The notes under the pieces: generated by a model | The model's database searches: none | What the model was told of the DNA's origin: nothing | Seen by the model: only the letters and a program-made list of their open reading frames with translations | Assembly (NCBI GenBank): GCA_009993605.1 | Contig: JAACTB010000009.1 | Location: 124,001-188,000, forward strand | DNA length: 64,000 nt | Source of the DNA: Erythrobacter sp. | GTDB taxonomy: Bacteria > Pseudomonadota > Alphaproteobacteria > Sphingomonadales > Sphingomonadaceae | Direction: 5' to 3' | Made by a program: the position numbers and the translations under genes | Shown: positions 32,636-40,729 of the stretch, piece by piece | How positions within the stretch are numbered: position 1 is the stretch's first letter | Layout of the letters: every line of letters starts with the position of its first letter

Positions 32636-35127
32636 GTAGAGCACTTTCCTACGCCACCCAATCTGGTGATCAGACCAGTATCCACCACATCAATTACATC
32701 TTCGGCCGGGTCGATCCCGACATGCAGGTATTCTACCGAGCCCCGTCAGGCGCAAATTACGGCGACTTCATGGTCAAAGGCGAGAACGGTCATTTCCGCC
32801 GGCCAACAGTCGAGGAGATGAACAAGCTCCACGCGAAGAACCAAATCAGGATCAGGTCGGCAAACAGGCAGTCGGAGCAACGGCGCATCGCTCGCGAGAT
32901 GCAGCTGCAGGCCGCCCAAGTCAAAAAAAAGGACAAAGTGGCGCCCTTCCGTGAGGCCATCACGCGGTATTACGACGAACACCAGCACCATTACAGCCAT
33001 TCCGAAGCCGATCTGAACCGCATGGTCGGGCAGGCGATCAAGGATCCCAAGATCAAAAAACTGCAACCGGCGAACGGCTGGCTCCCAAAGGGCCGGACCG
33101 TCCTCGACTGGATCAACGATCGCGGGTCGCCAGGCAAACGCAAGGCGCGCGATTTCATGTCAATGACCGGAAGGATGCCGCGCATGAACAAGCTGCCGCA
33201 CCCGCCCGAGATCTACCTCTACCGGCTTCTGGAATCCCTGACGACCAGCGGACAGCCGAACATCTTGGCCATTCACGACAAATACGTCGACGACATCGAC
33301 GCCATAAATACGGGCAGGCCGCTGGGTCGAAAGCGCCTGGAGCAAGACGCGGACGGGCGGTGGTTCCCATCGGAGAAAGACGCCAAATACGACGTTCCAG
33401 CGACACCTTACAGGGCGGTCCATGCAACCACCTTCTGGCGGCATCACAATTCCGAGAAGACGGCGAACCTGTTCGGTGTGGCGGTCAATCAGGGCGCCAA
33501 GCGGGCCAAATACGGGGGCGGCGGCTTCGGTGAACGTCCGCCTTTCGGTGCGGTGTGCGAAATCGATGACACACCTGGCAATGCTTGGTTCCTCGTAGAT
33601 GAGGAGACGGGCATCGGGCTTGGCACGGCAGTTTTTACGCTAATGATCGAGAAAACCACCACCGCCTACGTCGGCTGGGATCTAACCGGCGAGCACGCCT
33701 CGTCGAACTCGTTCCTGCGGACCGTGCGCCATGCGAACTTCGGCAAGGAGGTTCCCGAAGACTTGCTGGATATATGCCCATATCTTGGCGACATCCGAAT
33801 GCGGCCGACTTGGCTGCATACGGACAATGCGGCCTTCGCGCATTCCTTCGACGTCGAAGCGGCATGCGCGGACGCCTACATCTCGCTCAAATACATGGGG
33901 TCCAAGACACCAACCGACAAAAGCAAAGTAGAACGCGAGCTGGGGACGGCGGCGACAACTTTTTTCGGCATGCTTCCGGCACGCACGTTCGACATCGAGC
34001 TCATGCGCAGGTGGGGTTTCGATCCTACCACGCAGCAGATGATCGGCATTCGCGAGGCGCGCGAGCACCTCGACCGCTACTGCCACACCCGCAACCTGGA
34101 GAAGCGTGACAGCCTTGGTAAACGCGCACCAGCGCAGATGTTCCGCAAACACGCGCTGGAGAACCCGCCCAACGTCATCGAAGACATCGACGAATTCGAT
34201 ATCGCCTTGGGCAACGAAGAGCAGGATGTAGCGGTCTATGCCACCGGTATCGACCTCAAGTTCGGCCACTACACATGCGAGAAGATGGGTGAAATCGCAG
34301 CCGCTTTCGAGCGGATGCACGAACTGTCTGCCGGTGATGTCTCACCCAAACAGGAACGTCGCGACAGCAATCCCAAAAGGAAACTGAAGGCGCTGGGCCG
34401 GGTCAAATACGACCCCGACAATATCGGCGTCGCAAATCTGTGGGTTCCGGAAAAGGGCAATGAGCGGTGGGAAAAGCTCATCAACAGCAATCCCGACAAG
34501 CACGGCATGGCCGAGTTCGTCCACACCCAGTGTGCCGTTCTGGCTAAAAAGGAAGGCTTGGATTTCATCACCGATGAACAGCAGAAAGCGGTCAGGGGCC
34601 GCCTCTTCAAGAGTATGGAGGACACCACCGAAGTATCTTCGATGAAACGGCGCAAGCTGCTCGGTCGTGCGCTCGATCACGACCATACCGCTAAGTCCTT
34701 CAAGCGCTTCGTCGAATACGGACCTGAATCGCTCAATGACAATGACGACGCCATCGAGGCCGCAAGCGAGGATGCTGAAGCCAAAGGGGCGGTCAACGAA
34801 ATCGATGGGGGGGACAGCGAAACCGGTGGGCCTGATACTGCCGCCGGGGTGAACGAGGATGAGCATCCCTTCGCCGAGACCGTGCCGACCGCCAGCAGCT
34901 CCATGGCCACGAGGCACCGCAAGGATGCCCACATTCGGACACCACGGCCGTCCACGAAACCGACGAAACCACGTTCCTACGGCGAGAGGCACCGTGCGAA
35001 GGTCAGGAAGGACACCGGCCGCAAACATGGGTCTGACCCGCACACGCGCACTTTGAAGCCGCGCAAGGTCGCAACACAGAACCCCAGGCGCAAATACAAC
35101 AGGCTGAAGATCGGAGACATCAAGTGA
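32632..35127 (+). CDS. tnsB: TnsB-like DDE transposase
   Basis: This 831-aa protein is the DDE-family catalytic transposase. The acidic triad is intact: D312 in CEIDDTPGNA, D398 in LHTDNAAFA and E434 in KSKVERELGT, with 85 and 35 residues between, the normal D-D-35-E spacing. N-terminal regions bind the transposon ends, and the long charged C-terminus (beyond about 690; KTKPRSYGERHRAKVRK-type) is typical of TnsB, where it contacts TnsC. It overlaps tnsA and tnsC by 4 bp. It makes the 3'-end strand cuts and joins them to the target. Confidence 0.92.
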   Translation: MSRALSYATQSGDQTSIHHINYIFGRVDPDMQVFYRAPSGANYGDFMVKGENGHFRRPTVEEMNKLHAKNQIRIRSANRQSEQRRIAREMQLQAAQVKKKDKVAPFREAITRYYDEHQHHYSHSEADLNRMVGQAIKDPKIKKLQPANGWLPKGRTVLDWINDRGSPGKRKARDFMSMTGRMPRMNKLPHPPEIYLYRLLESLTTSGQPNILAIHDKYVDDIDAINTGRPLGRKRLEQDADGRWFPSEKDAKYDVPATPYRAVHATTFWRHHNSEKTANLFGVAVNQGAKRAKYGGGGFGERPPFGAVCEIDDTPGNAWFLVDEETGIGLGTAVFTLMIEKTTTAYVGWDLTGEHASSNSFLRTVRHANFGKEVPEDLLDICPYLGDIRMRPTWLHTDNAAFAHSFDVEAACADAYISLKYMGSKTPTDKSKVERELGTAATTFFGMLPARTFDIELMRRWGFDPTTQQMIGIREAREHLDRYCHTRNLEKRDSLGKRAPAQMFRKHALENPPNVIEDIDEFDIALGNEEQDVAVYATGIDLKFGHYTCEKMGEIAAAFERMHELSAGDVSPKQERRDSNPKRKLKALGRVKYDPDNIGVANLWVPEKGNERWEKLINSNPDKHGMAEFVHTQCAVLAKKEGLDFITDEQQKAVRGRLFKSMEDTTEVSSMKRRKLLGRALDHDHTAKSFKRFVEYGPESLNDNDDAIEAASEDAEAKGAVNEIDGGDSETGGPDTAAGVNEDEHPFAETVPTASSSMATRHRKDAHIRTPRPSTKPTKPRSYGERHRAKVRKDTGRKHGSDPHTRTLKPRKVATQNPRRKYNRLKIGDIK

Positions 35128-36269
35128 GCATGACCAACGAAACTAAACCCGCACAAGCGTCAACCAAGCCGGCGCCTGGCAAATCCGTCGCCATGCAGTC
35201 CAAAACGGGCGACGAGGCGGCGGACAAGGCTATCGGCACCGCCCTCAAGCTCAGGCGGGGTGCGGGCAATGGCGACGCGGAAACTGGCGAAATCCGCGAC
35301 CAGTCCGAGGAGGTGACCATCGCACCCGCGATTGCGAACGCCTTCACCAAGATGCGCGAAAACGGCATCCTGTCGAAGGCGACCAAGGCTGCAAGAGCGC
35401 AGGCCGCCTTCCAGACGATCCGCTTGACGATCGCGCCGCAGATCGAGGCCATGCTGACCCTGCACGAGATGTTCGTCATGGGGCAGGATCCCAAGGTCAA
35501 GCGCAAGCCGATCACCATGTTGTTCAGCCCGACCGGCGTCGGAAAAAGCACCATGGCCGGGCAACTCGAGGCGCTCATGATGGCGGATGCGGAGGAAGGC
35601 ACCATCCCGGTGCTCAATGTCCGGCTGGGTTCCAGCGGCAGTGCGTTGCAATTCTACGAAGCAATGCTGACCGGCGCGGGCGAAGACTTCCCGACGAGCA
35701 AGGACACGACGACGCTGCGCCACCGCACGATCGAAACACTGAGCGATGTGGGCACCGTCCTGGTGATCCTGGACGAGACCCAGCATTCGGAGAAAGGATC
35801 CGGCTTCGGTTCCGCTATCACCGCCGAACTCAAACTGCTCGTCGACACCGGCGGTTTTTCAATCGCACTGCTCGGCACCGAAAAGGCGAAAGCCATCGTA
35901 ATGCGCGACCGCGAACTCGTGAGCCGCCTCATAGCCCCTTGCAGCCTCGATCCGCTCGTCTGGCATGAGGACGACGACAGGGAGACCTGGATCGACATGC
36001 TAAGTCAGCTCGAAGCCGAAATGCTGCGCCTCGAACTAACGACCGGCGAAGTCGGCCTTTGCGATGAAGAGGTTGCAGAAGCCCTGTGCACGGCTTGCAG
36101 CGGGACCATCGGCCAGCTGATGTGCGTTATCCAGCACGCGCTGAAAGTCGCCATCTACGACGATCGGGACCAAATCGACCTCACCGACATCGCGGTGGCG
36201 GTCGATGACTGGTCCATCGCACTGGATTTCACATCGGACAATCCGATCTGGGCGCTGTTGGACGGCTGA
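35124..36269 (+). CDS. tnsC: TnsC-like AAA+ ATPase (transposition regulator)
   Basis: This 381-aa AAA+ protein has Walker A SPTGVGKSTMAG (K141), Walker B VLVILDETQHSE (D217-E218), sensor-like TGGFSIALLGTE and arginine-rich C-terminal parts. TnsC is the ATP-dependent target-selection switch connecting the DNA-binding targeting protein (TniQ) to the transposase. It overlaps tnsB by 4 bp. Its C-terminal tail passes straight into the tniQ start, 4 bp away. Confidence 0.92.
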   Translation: MSMTNETKPAQASTKPAPGKSVAMQSKTGDEAADKAIGTALKLRRGAGNGDAETGEIRDQSEEVTIAPAIANAFTKMRENGILSKATKAARAQAAFQTIRLTIAPQIEAMLTLHEMFVMGQDPKVKRKPITMLFSPTGVGKSTMAGQLEALMMADAEEGTIPVLNVRLGSSGSALQFYEAMLTGAGEDFPTSKDTTTLRHRTIETLSDVGTVLVILDETQHSEKGSGFGSAITAELKLLVDTGGFSIALLGTEKAKAIVMRDRELVSRLIAPCSLDPLVWHEDDDRETWIDMLSQLEAEMLRLELTTGEVGLCDEEVAEALCTACSGTIGQLMCVIQHALKVAIYDDRDQIDLTDIAVAVDDWSIALDFTSDNPIWALLDG

Positions 36270-36273
36270 TCCC

Positions 36274-38202
36274 ATGGTCTCGCTCGCGACGATCAACGAG
36301 AACCTGCCGGTCAGGAAGACGGCCGGGGGCGGGGCTGGGGACGCGCTTCCGTCCCTCAGGCGCTCAGCGCTACCGGCGAGTGGAGAATCGCTGAGAGGCC
36401 TGACCGCTGACACCTTGCGGCGCAACGGTATCAAGACCGCATGGCGTGTCCTGAAGAGTGTGGGCGCGCCTGCACGCAACCGGCCGCTGCTCAGCGAACA
36501 TCCCGACGTCAGCGCAGCGCGGCTGGCGGCAGCGCTCAGGGTCGATGAGGGGCTCGTTCGCGCGCGAATGTATCCGCTGATTGGAAAGGGCGAGAGATCG
36601 TTCTTCGGACTGCCTGTGCCCCTTACCGGGATCGAGACCCGCGAACGCCGCTTCGCTCCGGCGTTCTTCAAACATGACCGGCACCATCTCGCAGCTTGGG
36701 AATTAAGGTTGCTGCCATTCTGCCCGGTGAGCTGGGACATCCTTGTCAGCAGGTGCCCATGCCGGCCCGGCAAGGTCACCACACAGGGATGGACCCGAAC
36801 CGGCTCCCATCCCGATCAATGCGACGAATGCGGCCGTCCGCTCAGCCGCATCACGACGGGCAGTGTTCCGGACGCCCTCCGGCAAAAGCTCGAATTGATC
36901 TCCCGGCTGGTGACGGACAAGACGCATGGGCGCGATGATTGGCGTGAATGCCTGCCGGCGAACCTGACGGACGCCAACACGACCGACCTCTTCCGGGTCC
37001 TACATATGCTGGCGGACAACATCCGCGTTCCGGCTAGGACCGAACATGATTGCGGCCAAGATGTGTGGACCGATGCTTCGATCGACCGGCTCGTCGCCGC
37101 CTGCACGATTTTGACGCAGTGGCCATACGCAATCGAGAGGGCGGAGTTCGACCTCGCGGAGGATAGCGCCCTGCTGGTGAAACTGCAGAAGGATTACTGC
37201 GCTTTGGGAGTGGTGCGCGAGGGGAAGGGTTTGGGAGCTGGAAAATGGGCTGGTTTCCAGCAGCGTCCAAGAATGAATTCCGGCGCTGCGATAGGCATAC
37301 GGGAAGCCACCGCATTAGCGCGCCTGTCGGTGGAGACACTCGAGGCGATCTGGTCCGCCGGACTGGTTACGCGATATGTGCGGCCACATGGCGGGCGTGT
37401 CCTTCCAGCATTCGACGTGTCAGAACTTCAAACCATCGCGGCGAAGTGGCGTGAGCGGCTCGAACTTGGTGCCGTCGCCTACCGTCTAGGCATTCCGCGC
37501 TACGGCATGGAGCAGCTGTGTGACCAGGGAACGGTCCCTGTCAGTGCGATCTCCGCTGGCGGCTTCGAACCCGCCTTCCTACAAAAGGATGTTACGGAGT
37601 TCGAAGAGGAACTCGCCGATGCGGCCGACGATAGAATGACGGATGGTGTCTCCATCAATCAGGCCATGCGAAAGGTTTCGGGAAGGGCTAAGCCCTGGAG
37701 CGAATTGGTCAGCGCCATGCTCGGCGGTAAGGTTAAATTTGGCGTGCTCAAGGGTGAAGATCCCATTTTTGATCGGGTGGTGCTCGGCGAGGACTTCGAT
37801 GTTAGGACACTACCCAGGTTCATCAATAATGACGGTAAGCGGAAGTTCGCGTCAAAGCGGCTGTGTCAGACCGACGCGCTCGAAATCCTGAACTGCGCAG
37901 CGTCAAGCTTGTCGATCCTGAGTCACCTGGAAAGCAAAGGCAGGAACCCGCGTTTCTTCGATCGAAGCTCCATTCTGGACCTTGCCGCCAAGATCGTCGC
38001 GACAGCCGAAGTCGCCGAGCATCTCGGGGTTCACCCCGCACGGGTGGCACGCATCATGCGCAGCGCCAACATCCACGAGGCGGTGCGGGGCGGCTGGCCG
38101 CGCAATCGGACAATGCGCTTCGTTGTGCGTGTTCACGAGATGCAGGCGTCGCAGACGACACTGCCTTTCGCGAACAGCGATGATGGCAGCTCACCTTCTT
38201 AA
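36274..38202 (+). CDS. tniQ: TniQ/TnsD-type target-site selection protein
   Basis: This 642-aa protein has the TniQ architecture. The N-terminal region is followed by a TniQ-like zinc-binding segment (LLPFCPVSWDILVSRCPCRPG, then DQCDECGRPLS) and helical DNA-binding repeats, including a C-terminal HTH-like VAEHLGVHPARVARIMRSAN. TniQ/TnsD proteins choose the target site, often next to a tRNA or a conserved gene, and recruit TnsC. The tRNA-Thr gene 1.8 kb downstream is the obvious candidate target. That link is inference. No CRISPR-Cas genes are nearby, so target choice is probably protein-DNA, not guide-RNA based. Confidence 0.82.
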   Translation: MVSLATINENLPVRKTAGGGAGDALPSLRRSALPASGESLRGLTADTLRRNGIKTAWRVLKSVGAPARNRPLLSEHPDVSAARLAAALRVDEGLVRARMYPLIGKGERSFFGLPVPLTGIETRERRFAPAFFKHDRHHLAAWELRLLPFCPVSWDILVSRCPCRPGKVTTQGWTRTGSHPDQCDECGRPLSRITTGSVPDALRQKLELISRLVTDKTHGRDDWRECLPANLTDANTTDLFRVLHMLADNIRVPARTEHDCGQDVWTDASIDRLVAACTILTQWPYAIERAEFDLAEDSALLVKLQKDYCALGVVREGKGLGAGKWAGFQQRPRMNSGAAIGIREATALARLSVETLEAIWSAGLVTRYVRPHGGRVLPAFDVSELQTIAAKWRERLELGAVAYRLGIPRYGMEQLCDQGTVPVSAISAGGFEPAFLQKDVTEFEEELADAADDRMTDGVSINQAMRKVSGRAKPWSELVSAMLGGKVKFGVLKGEDPIFDRVVLGEDFDVRTLPRFINNDGKRKFASKRLCQTDALEILNCAASSLSILSHLESKGRNPRFFDRSSILDLAAKIVATAEVAEHLGVHPARVARIMRSANIHEAVRGGWPRNRTMRFVVRVHEMQASQTTLPFANSDDGSSPS

Positions 38203-38333
38203 AGCACCCGATGATCCGCTCTGAAAATCCCAGCAGAACATGGGCCGCGAGCGGGAACCGGACATCTCCGCGTGAGCAGAGCCAAGCGAAGACGTCAAAG
38301 TAATCGACCACGTGATATTAAGGAGAACACATC

Positions 38334-38390
38334 ATGCAATTCAAATACGAATCCGCCTTCTATCGCCTGTATTCGGAGCTGGTATCGTGA
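38334..38390 (+). CDS. 18-codon leader ORF coupled to membrane protein 1
   Basis: A strong AAGGAGAA ribosome-binding site (38320-38327) lies 6 bp before an ATG whose 18 codons (MQFKYESAFYRLYSELVS) end in TGA at 38388-38390. That TGA overlaps the GTG start (38387-38389) of the downstream membrane protein in the GTGA pattern. The same arrangement recurs at 39147, so it is unlikely to be chance. It may be a regulatory leader or a real peptide. Confidence 0.6.
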   Translation: MQFKYESAFYRLYSELVS

Positions 38391-38932
38391 CCGGCCGGTT
38401 GTCATTGTTGGCCGCCGCGAATGTGAGCCAAACTGCCAAGGAGACTGGCCTCTATGGCATACTGTCTTCGATACTGGCCTTCCTCGGACGTCTCGCCAAC
38501 GTCGCATTCGATCCAGCTGGCGCATGGCTGTTCTGGTTCTCGCTCGGCGGAATCGTCGGTGGGATCCTCTACGGCTATGGACGCAAGCTCGAAGACAGGG
38601 CGCGGGGAAAGGTCGGAGGTCCCCCGTTCTGGTATCTTCGCATGCAAGCGCGCATCGTAAGGTTCGGAATCAAGTATCCCAGGTTCGAGCGGCTCTTCGC
38701 GGATATTTCCGCGAGCCTCGAAAGCCTTGGCCAAACACTACCGGAAGTGCACGGGTTCCCGAGATTGCCCGCCGAAAACTTTAACCGGGGTAGCGAGGAA
38801 CTTCTGCAGACCAGGGAATACCTCCGGCGCATCCTACCACATCTGAGCGCCAAACATATCGTTGAAGCGAAGCTGACCGCTAACAGATTCAGCCGCCAAT
38901 CCAAAAAAAGCATTCTTAAGACGCTGGCTTGA
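38387..38932 (+). CDS. Two-helix membrane protein 1 (Tn7-like element tail gene)
   Basis: This about 181-aa protein has a hydrophobic N-terminal region with two helices (around ILSSILAFLGRL and LFWFSLGGIVGGILYGYG) and a basic, mostly helical C-terminus. The GTG start is used because homology to the paralogue at 39209 begins exactly at this Val-Thr (VTGRLSLLAAANVSQTAKETG against VTTLLTALTSSNVETVAEKTG), and because the leader's stop overlaps it. No known family. It lies downstream of tniQ, close to the transposon end. Its role in transposition or as cargo is open. Confidence 0.65.
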   Translation: MTGRLSLLAAANVSQTAKETGLYGILSSILAFLGRLANVAFDPAGAWLFWFSLGGIVGGILYGYGRKLEDRARGKVGGPPFWYLRMQARIVRFGIKYPRFERLFADISASLESLGQTLPEVHGFPRLPAENFNRGSEELLQTREYLRRILPHLSAKHIVEAKLTANRFSRQSKKSILKTLA

Positions 38933-39146
38933 CCTGGCGTCATCGCTGGTAACCGCTCTCGTAGTCGCTGAGATCCGGTTATCCGCGAACCAATGCGAAA
39001 CATCGTCCCTTAAACGGCGACTTTCGCGACGACGCGAGCATACCTCAACATCCGTCAGCCAGCCTCGAACAGCCTTCCGCCAATAGGCAGGCGGTCGCCC
39101 GATCACCGGCTCGACATCATCAACTCAAACGCAAGGAGAAACTGCC

Positions 39147-39212
39147 ATGGTACAGGCATGTCGAATAAAAAGAAGACCGCTGGTTATACAGCGTCAGGGG
39201 CTGTCATCGTGA
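39147..39212 (+). CDS. 21-codon leader ORF coupled to membrane protein 2
   Basis: An AAGGAGAA ribosome-binding site precedes an ATG that opens a 21-codon frame (39147-39209) ending in TGA at 39210-39212. The TGA overlaps the GTG (39209-39211) of membrane protein 2, as with the leader at 38334. The peptide is basic (ends RQGLSS). An alternative start of the main frame is the ATG at 39158, but the paralogue comparison favours the GTG. Confidence 0.55.
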   Translation: MVQACRIKRRPLVIQRQGLSS

Positions 39213-39727
39213 CCACTCTGCTGACTGCCCTCACATCATCGAACGTCGAAACAGTCGCCGAGAAGACGGGAGCCGACCAGCTCCTATGGATCATACACCA
39301 ACGGCTGGCCCTGCTGATCGATCGGCTGTTCGACCCATTCTTTCTCTGGCCATTCTGGTTGGCGGTAGGCGTCATCATCGGTCAGTTACTTTCCACATGG
39401 GGAGAAAAAGCCGAGGCATCGCAACGAGAACGGAAAGATGGTCCTTCTTTCCGTTACCTGAAACTACAAGCAGCATTTGTGCGCCTAGGCATCCGACACC
39501 GTTGGATTGCAAAAATCGGGGGCGCTGCCTTGAATAAAGCGTTCGAGAACCTCGCGATTGTCCTGCCGCAAAAACATGGCTTCGCACCGCTGCCCGCGCG
39601 AAACTTCGAGGCGAAGGAAAAGCGCCTCCGCCAAACGAGCGAGTATCTTCGCAAGGTTCGGCATCACTTAAACGACAGGGATATCGTGGATGCCCGCTTG
39701 CTATCACGGGTGATTACGAAGCGCTGA
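39209..39727 (+). CDS. Two-helix membrane protein 2 (paralogue of 38387 gene)
   Basis: This about 172-aa protein is a tandem paralogue of membrane protein 1: VTTLLTALTSSNVETVAEKTG, two hydrophobic helices (WPFWLAVGVIIGQLL), KDGPSFRYLKLQAAFVRLGIRHRW and a C-terminal LRQTSEYLRKVRHHLNDRDIVDA that mirrors LLQTREYLRRILPHLSAKHIVEA. An in-frame upstream ATG at 39158 is available. It is the last gene before tRNA-Thr. Family and function are unknown. The tandem copy suggests selection for dosage or divergence, or a heteromeric pair. Confidence 0.65.
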   Translation: MTTLLTALTSSNVETVAEKTGADQLLWIIHQRLALLIDRLFDPFFLWPFWLAVGVIIGQLLSTWGEKAEASQRERKDGPSFRYLKLQAAFVRLGIRHRWIAKIGGAALNKAFENLAIVLPQKHGFAPLPARNFEAKEKRLRQTSEYLRKVRHHLNDRDIVDARLLSRVITKR

Positions 39728-39841
39728 TCTGAAACGCACGGCCAATCTCAAAGACGGGTTTTGTCTTGTTGCAACAGGCATTAGGAAGACGATCAAATAC
39801 CTACGATGCCCCTTTACAGGTCACTGAATAATAACAATTAT

Positions 39842-39954
39842 TTCCTATTGCGCGGTCTATGATGCAAAAACCGTTGATTTGCGCGGGCGTTGCTGCAACA
39901 AGCGATACCGCGTATAAGCAAATATCGTTTGTTTTCAACGGTCGATTGCGCGGG
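39842..39954. repeat. Three ATTGCGCGG-like repeats and an inverted CCGTTGA pair upstream of tRNA-Thr
   Basis: Near-copies of a G-rich core lie at 39847-39855 (ATTGCGCGG), 39876-39887 (GATTTGCGCGGG) and 39944-39954 (GATTGCGCGGG). CCGTTGA (39871-39877) and TCAACGG (39935-39941) form an inverted pair flanking the region. They fall within 160 bp of the tRNA start, where the transposon's end should lie, and may be TnsB-binding repeats or promoter elements. Confidence 0.45.
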
Positions 39955-40001
39955 TCTTCCTGCATTCTGACAGATTTTCCCGGCAGACGCCGGACCGGAA
40001 T

Positions 40002-40077
40002 GCCGCTTTAGCTCAGTTGGTAGAGCACATCATTCGTAATGATGGGGTCACGTGTTCGAGTCACGTAAGCGGCACCA
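40002..40077 (+). tRNA. tRNA-Thr (anticodon CGU)
   Basis: A complete cloverleaf: acceptor arms GCCGCTT/AAGCGGC (7 bp), D arm GCTC/GAGC with AGTTGGTA loop, anticodon arm CATCA/TGATG with loop TTCGTAA (anticodon CGT, threonine), variable GGGTC, T arm ACGTG/CACGT with TTCGAGT loop, then discriminator A and encoded CCA (40075-40077). It marks the border between the Tn7-like module and the core chromosome and is the probable target of the element. Confidence 0.97.
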
Positions 40078-40324
40078 CCACCGTCTCAGCTAATCTCCGT
40101 TCAAGGTAACGACTTCACGGCTTGGCGCGGTGGATGACTGGCTGGAATGACGCGTTCGCCACCAACGCAGGCGCGCGAGGGTTTTAATATCACACCGTCA
40201 GTCTCCAGCAGCTCGAGCCAGAGCGCGGCCGTCCGCCATCGCTGGCCTAGCGCCGACTGGTGGTTGGTCGCATGGGAACCGGGCGGGAACCGATCCGCCT
40301 TCTCGATTGCGGAACGGAAACGAA
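40078..40324. other. Intergenic region downstream of tRNA-Thr
   Basis: No supported gene. ORFs here are shadows without ribosome-binding sites. It ends at the terminator hairpin at 40325-40357. Confidence 0.4.
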
Positions 40325-40357
40325 AAAGGCGCGGCCCGCAATTGGGGCCGCGCCTTT
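40325..40357 (-). terminator. Rho-independent terminator downstream of the small zipper-like gene
   Basis: A 13-bp perfect stem (AAAGGCGCGGCCC with GGGCCGCGCCTTT, loop GCAATTG). On the minus strand it is followed by TTTTTCG, so it terminates the minus-strand genes ending at 40403. Confidence 0.85.
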
Positions 40358-40402
40358 GTCATTCCATCGCTGGTTACAGCGCCGGACCTAGCCCGTTGGC
40401 AT

Positions 40403-40621
40403 TCAGGGCATTTTCGCGCGATTGGGCGTTGCATCACTCCGCTCGGAAAAGCGCTTGGCAGCATAGCCTCCGGCCAGGATCGCCAGCATGCTTGGGAGGC
40501 TCAGCCGCGCGATGAGCGAGGTCGCCGCCACGCCGAGTGCGGCGCCGGTGGCTCCGCCCATGCCGCTCGTTTGCTTGGCCAGCTTGTCGCCGACGAATGC
40601 ACCGATAATCTTGCCGATCAT
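40403..40621 (-). CDS. Small Gly/Ala-rich membrane-associated protein (72 aa)
   Basis: The product has glycine-zipper-like segments (GGATGAALGVAATS, SLPSMLAILAGGYAAKRFSE) and a C-terminal polar tail. No family can be named. A terminator follows its stop, and its start lies 109 bp downstream of the sulfotransferase stop on the same strand. It may be a small membrane-associated protein. Confidence 0.7.
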   Translation of the reverse strand: MIGKIIGAFVGDKLAKQTSGMGGATGAALGVAATSLIARLSLPSMLAILAGGYAAKRFSERSDATPNRAKMP

Positions 40622-40729
40622 ATCAAATCTCCTTCGAAGGACGAACGGGGGATCGGCAGTCGGGTTCCTGTGGCAAGCCGCCCGGGACGGGAGCGAGGCC
40701 GCGTTCGATCCTTTCCCAGCGGGCGAGGA

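Noticed and set aside
31748..38202. Tn5053/Tn402-type (TniABQ) element
   Set aside because: A TnsA-like PD-(D/E)XK gene overlaps tnsB, which points to Tn7-like cut-and-paste rather than TniA-type replicative elements.
16427..40001. CRISPR array or cas genes that would make the Tn7-like element a CAST
   Set aside because: No regularly spaced direct repeats and no Cas-like protein were seen; target choice is more likely by TniQ and a DNA site.
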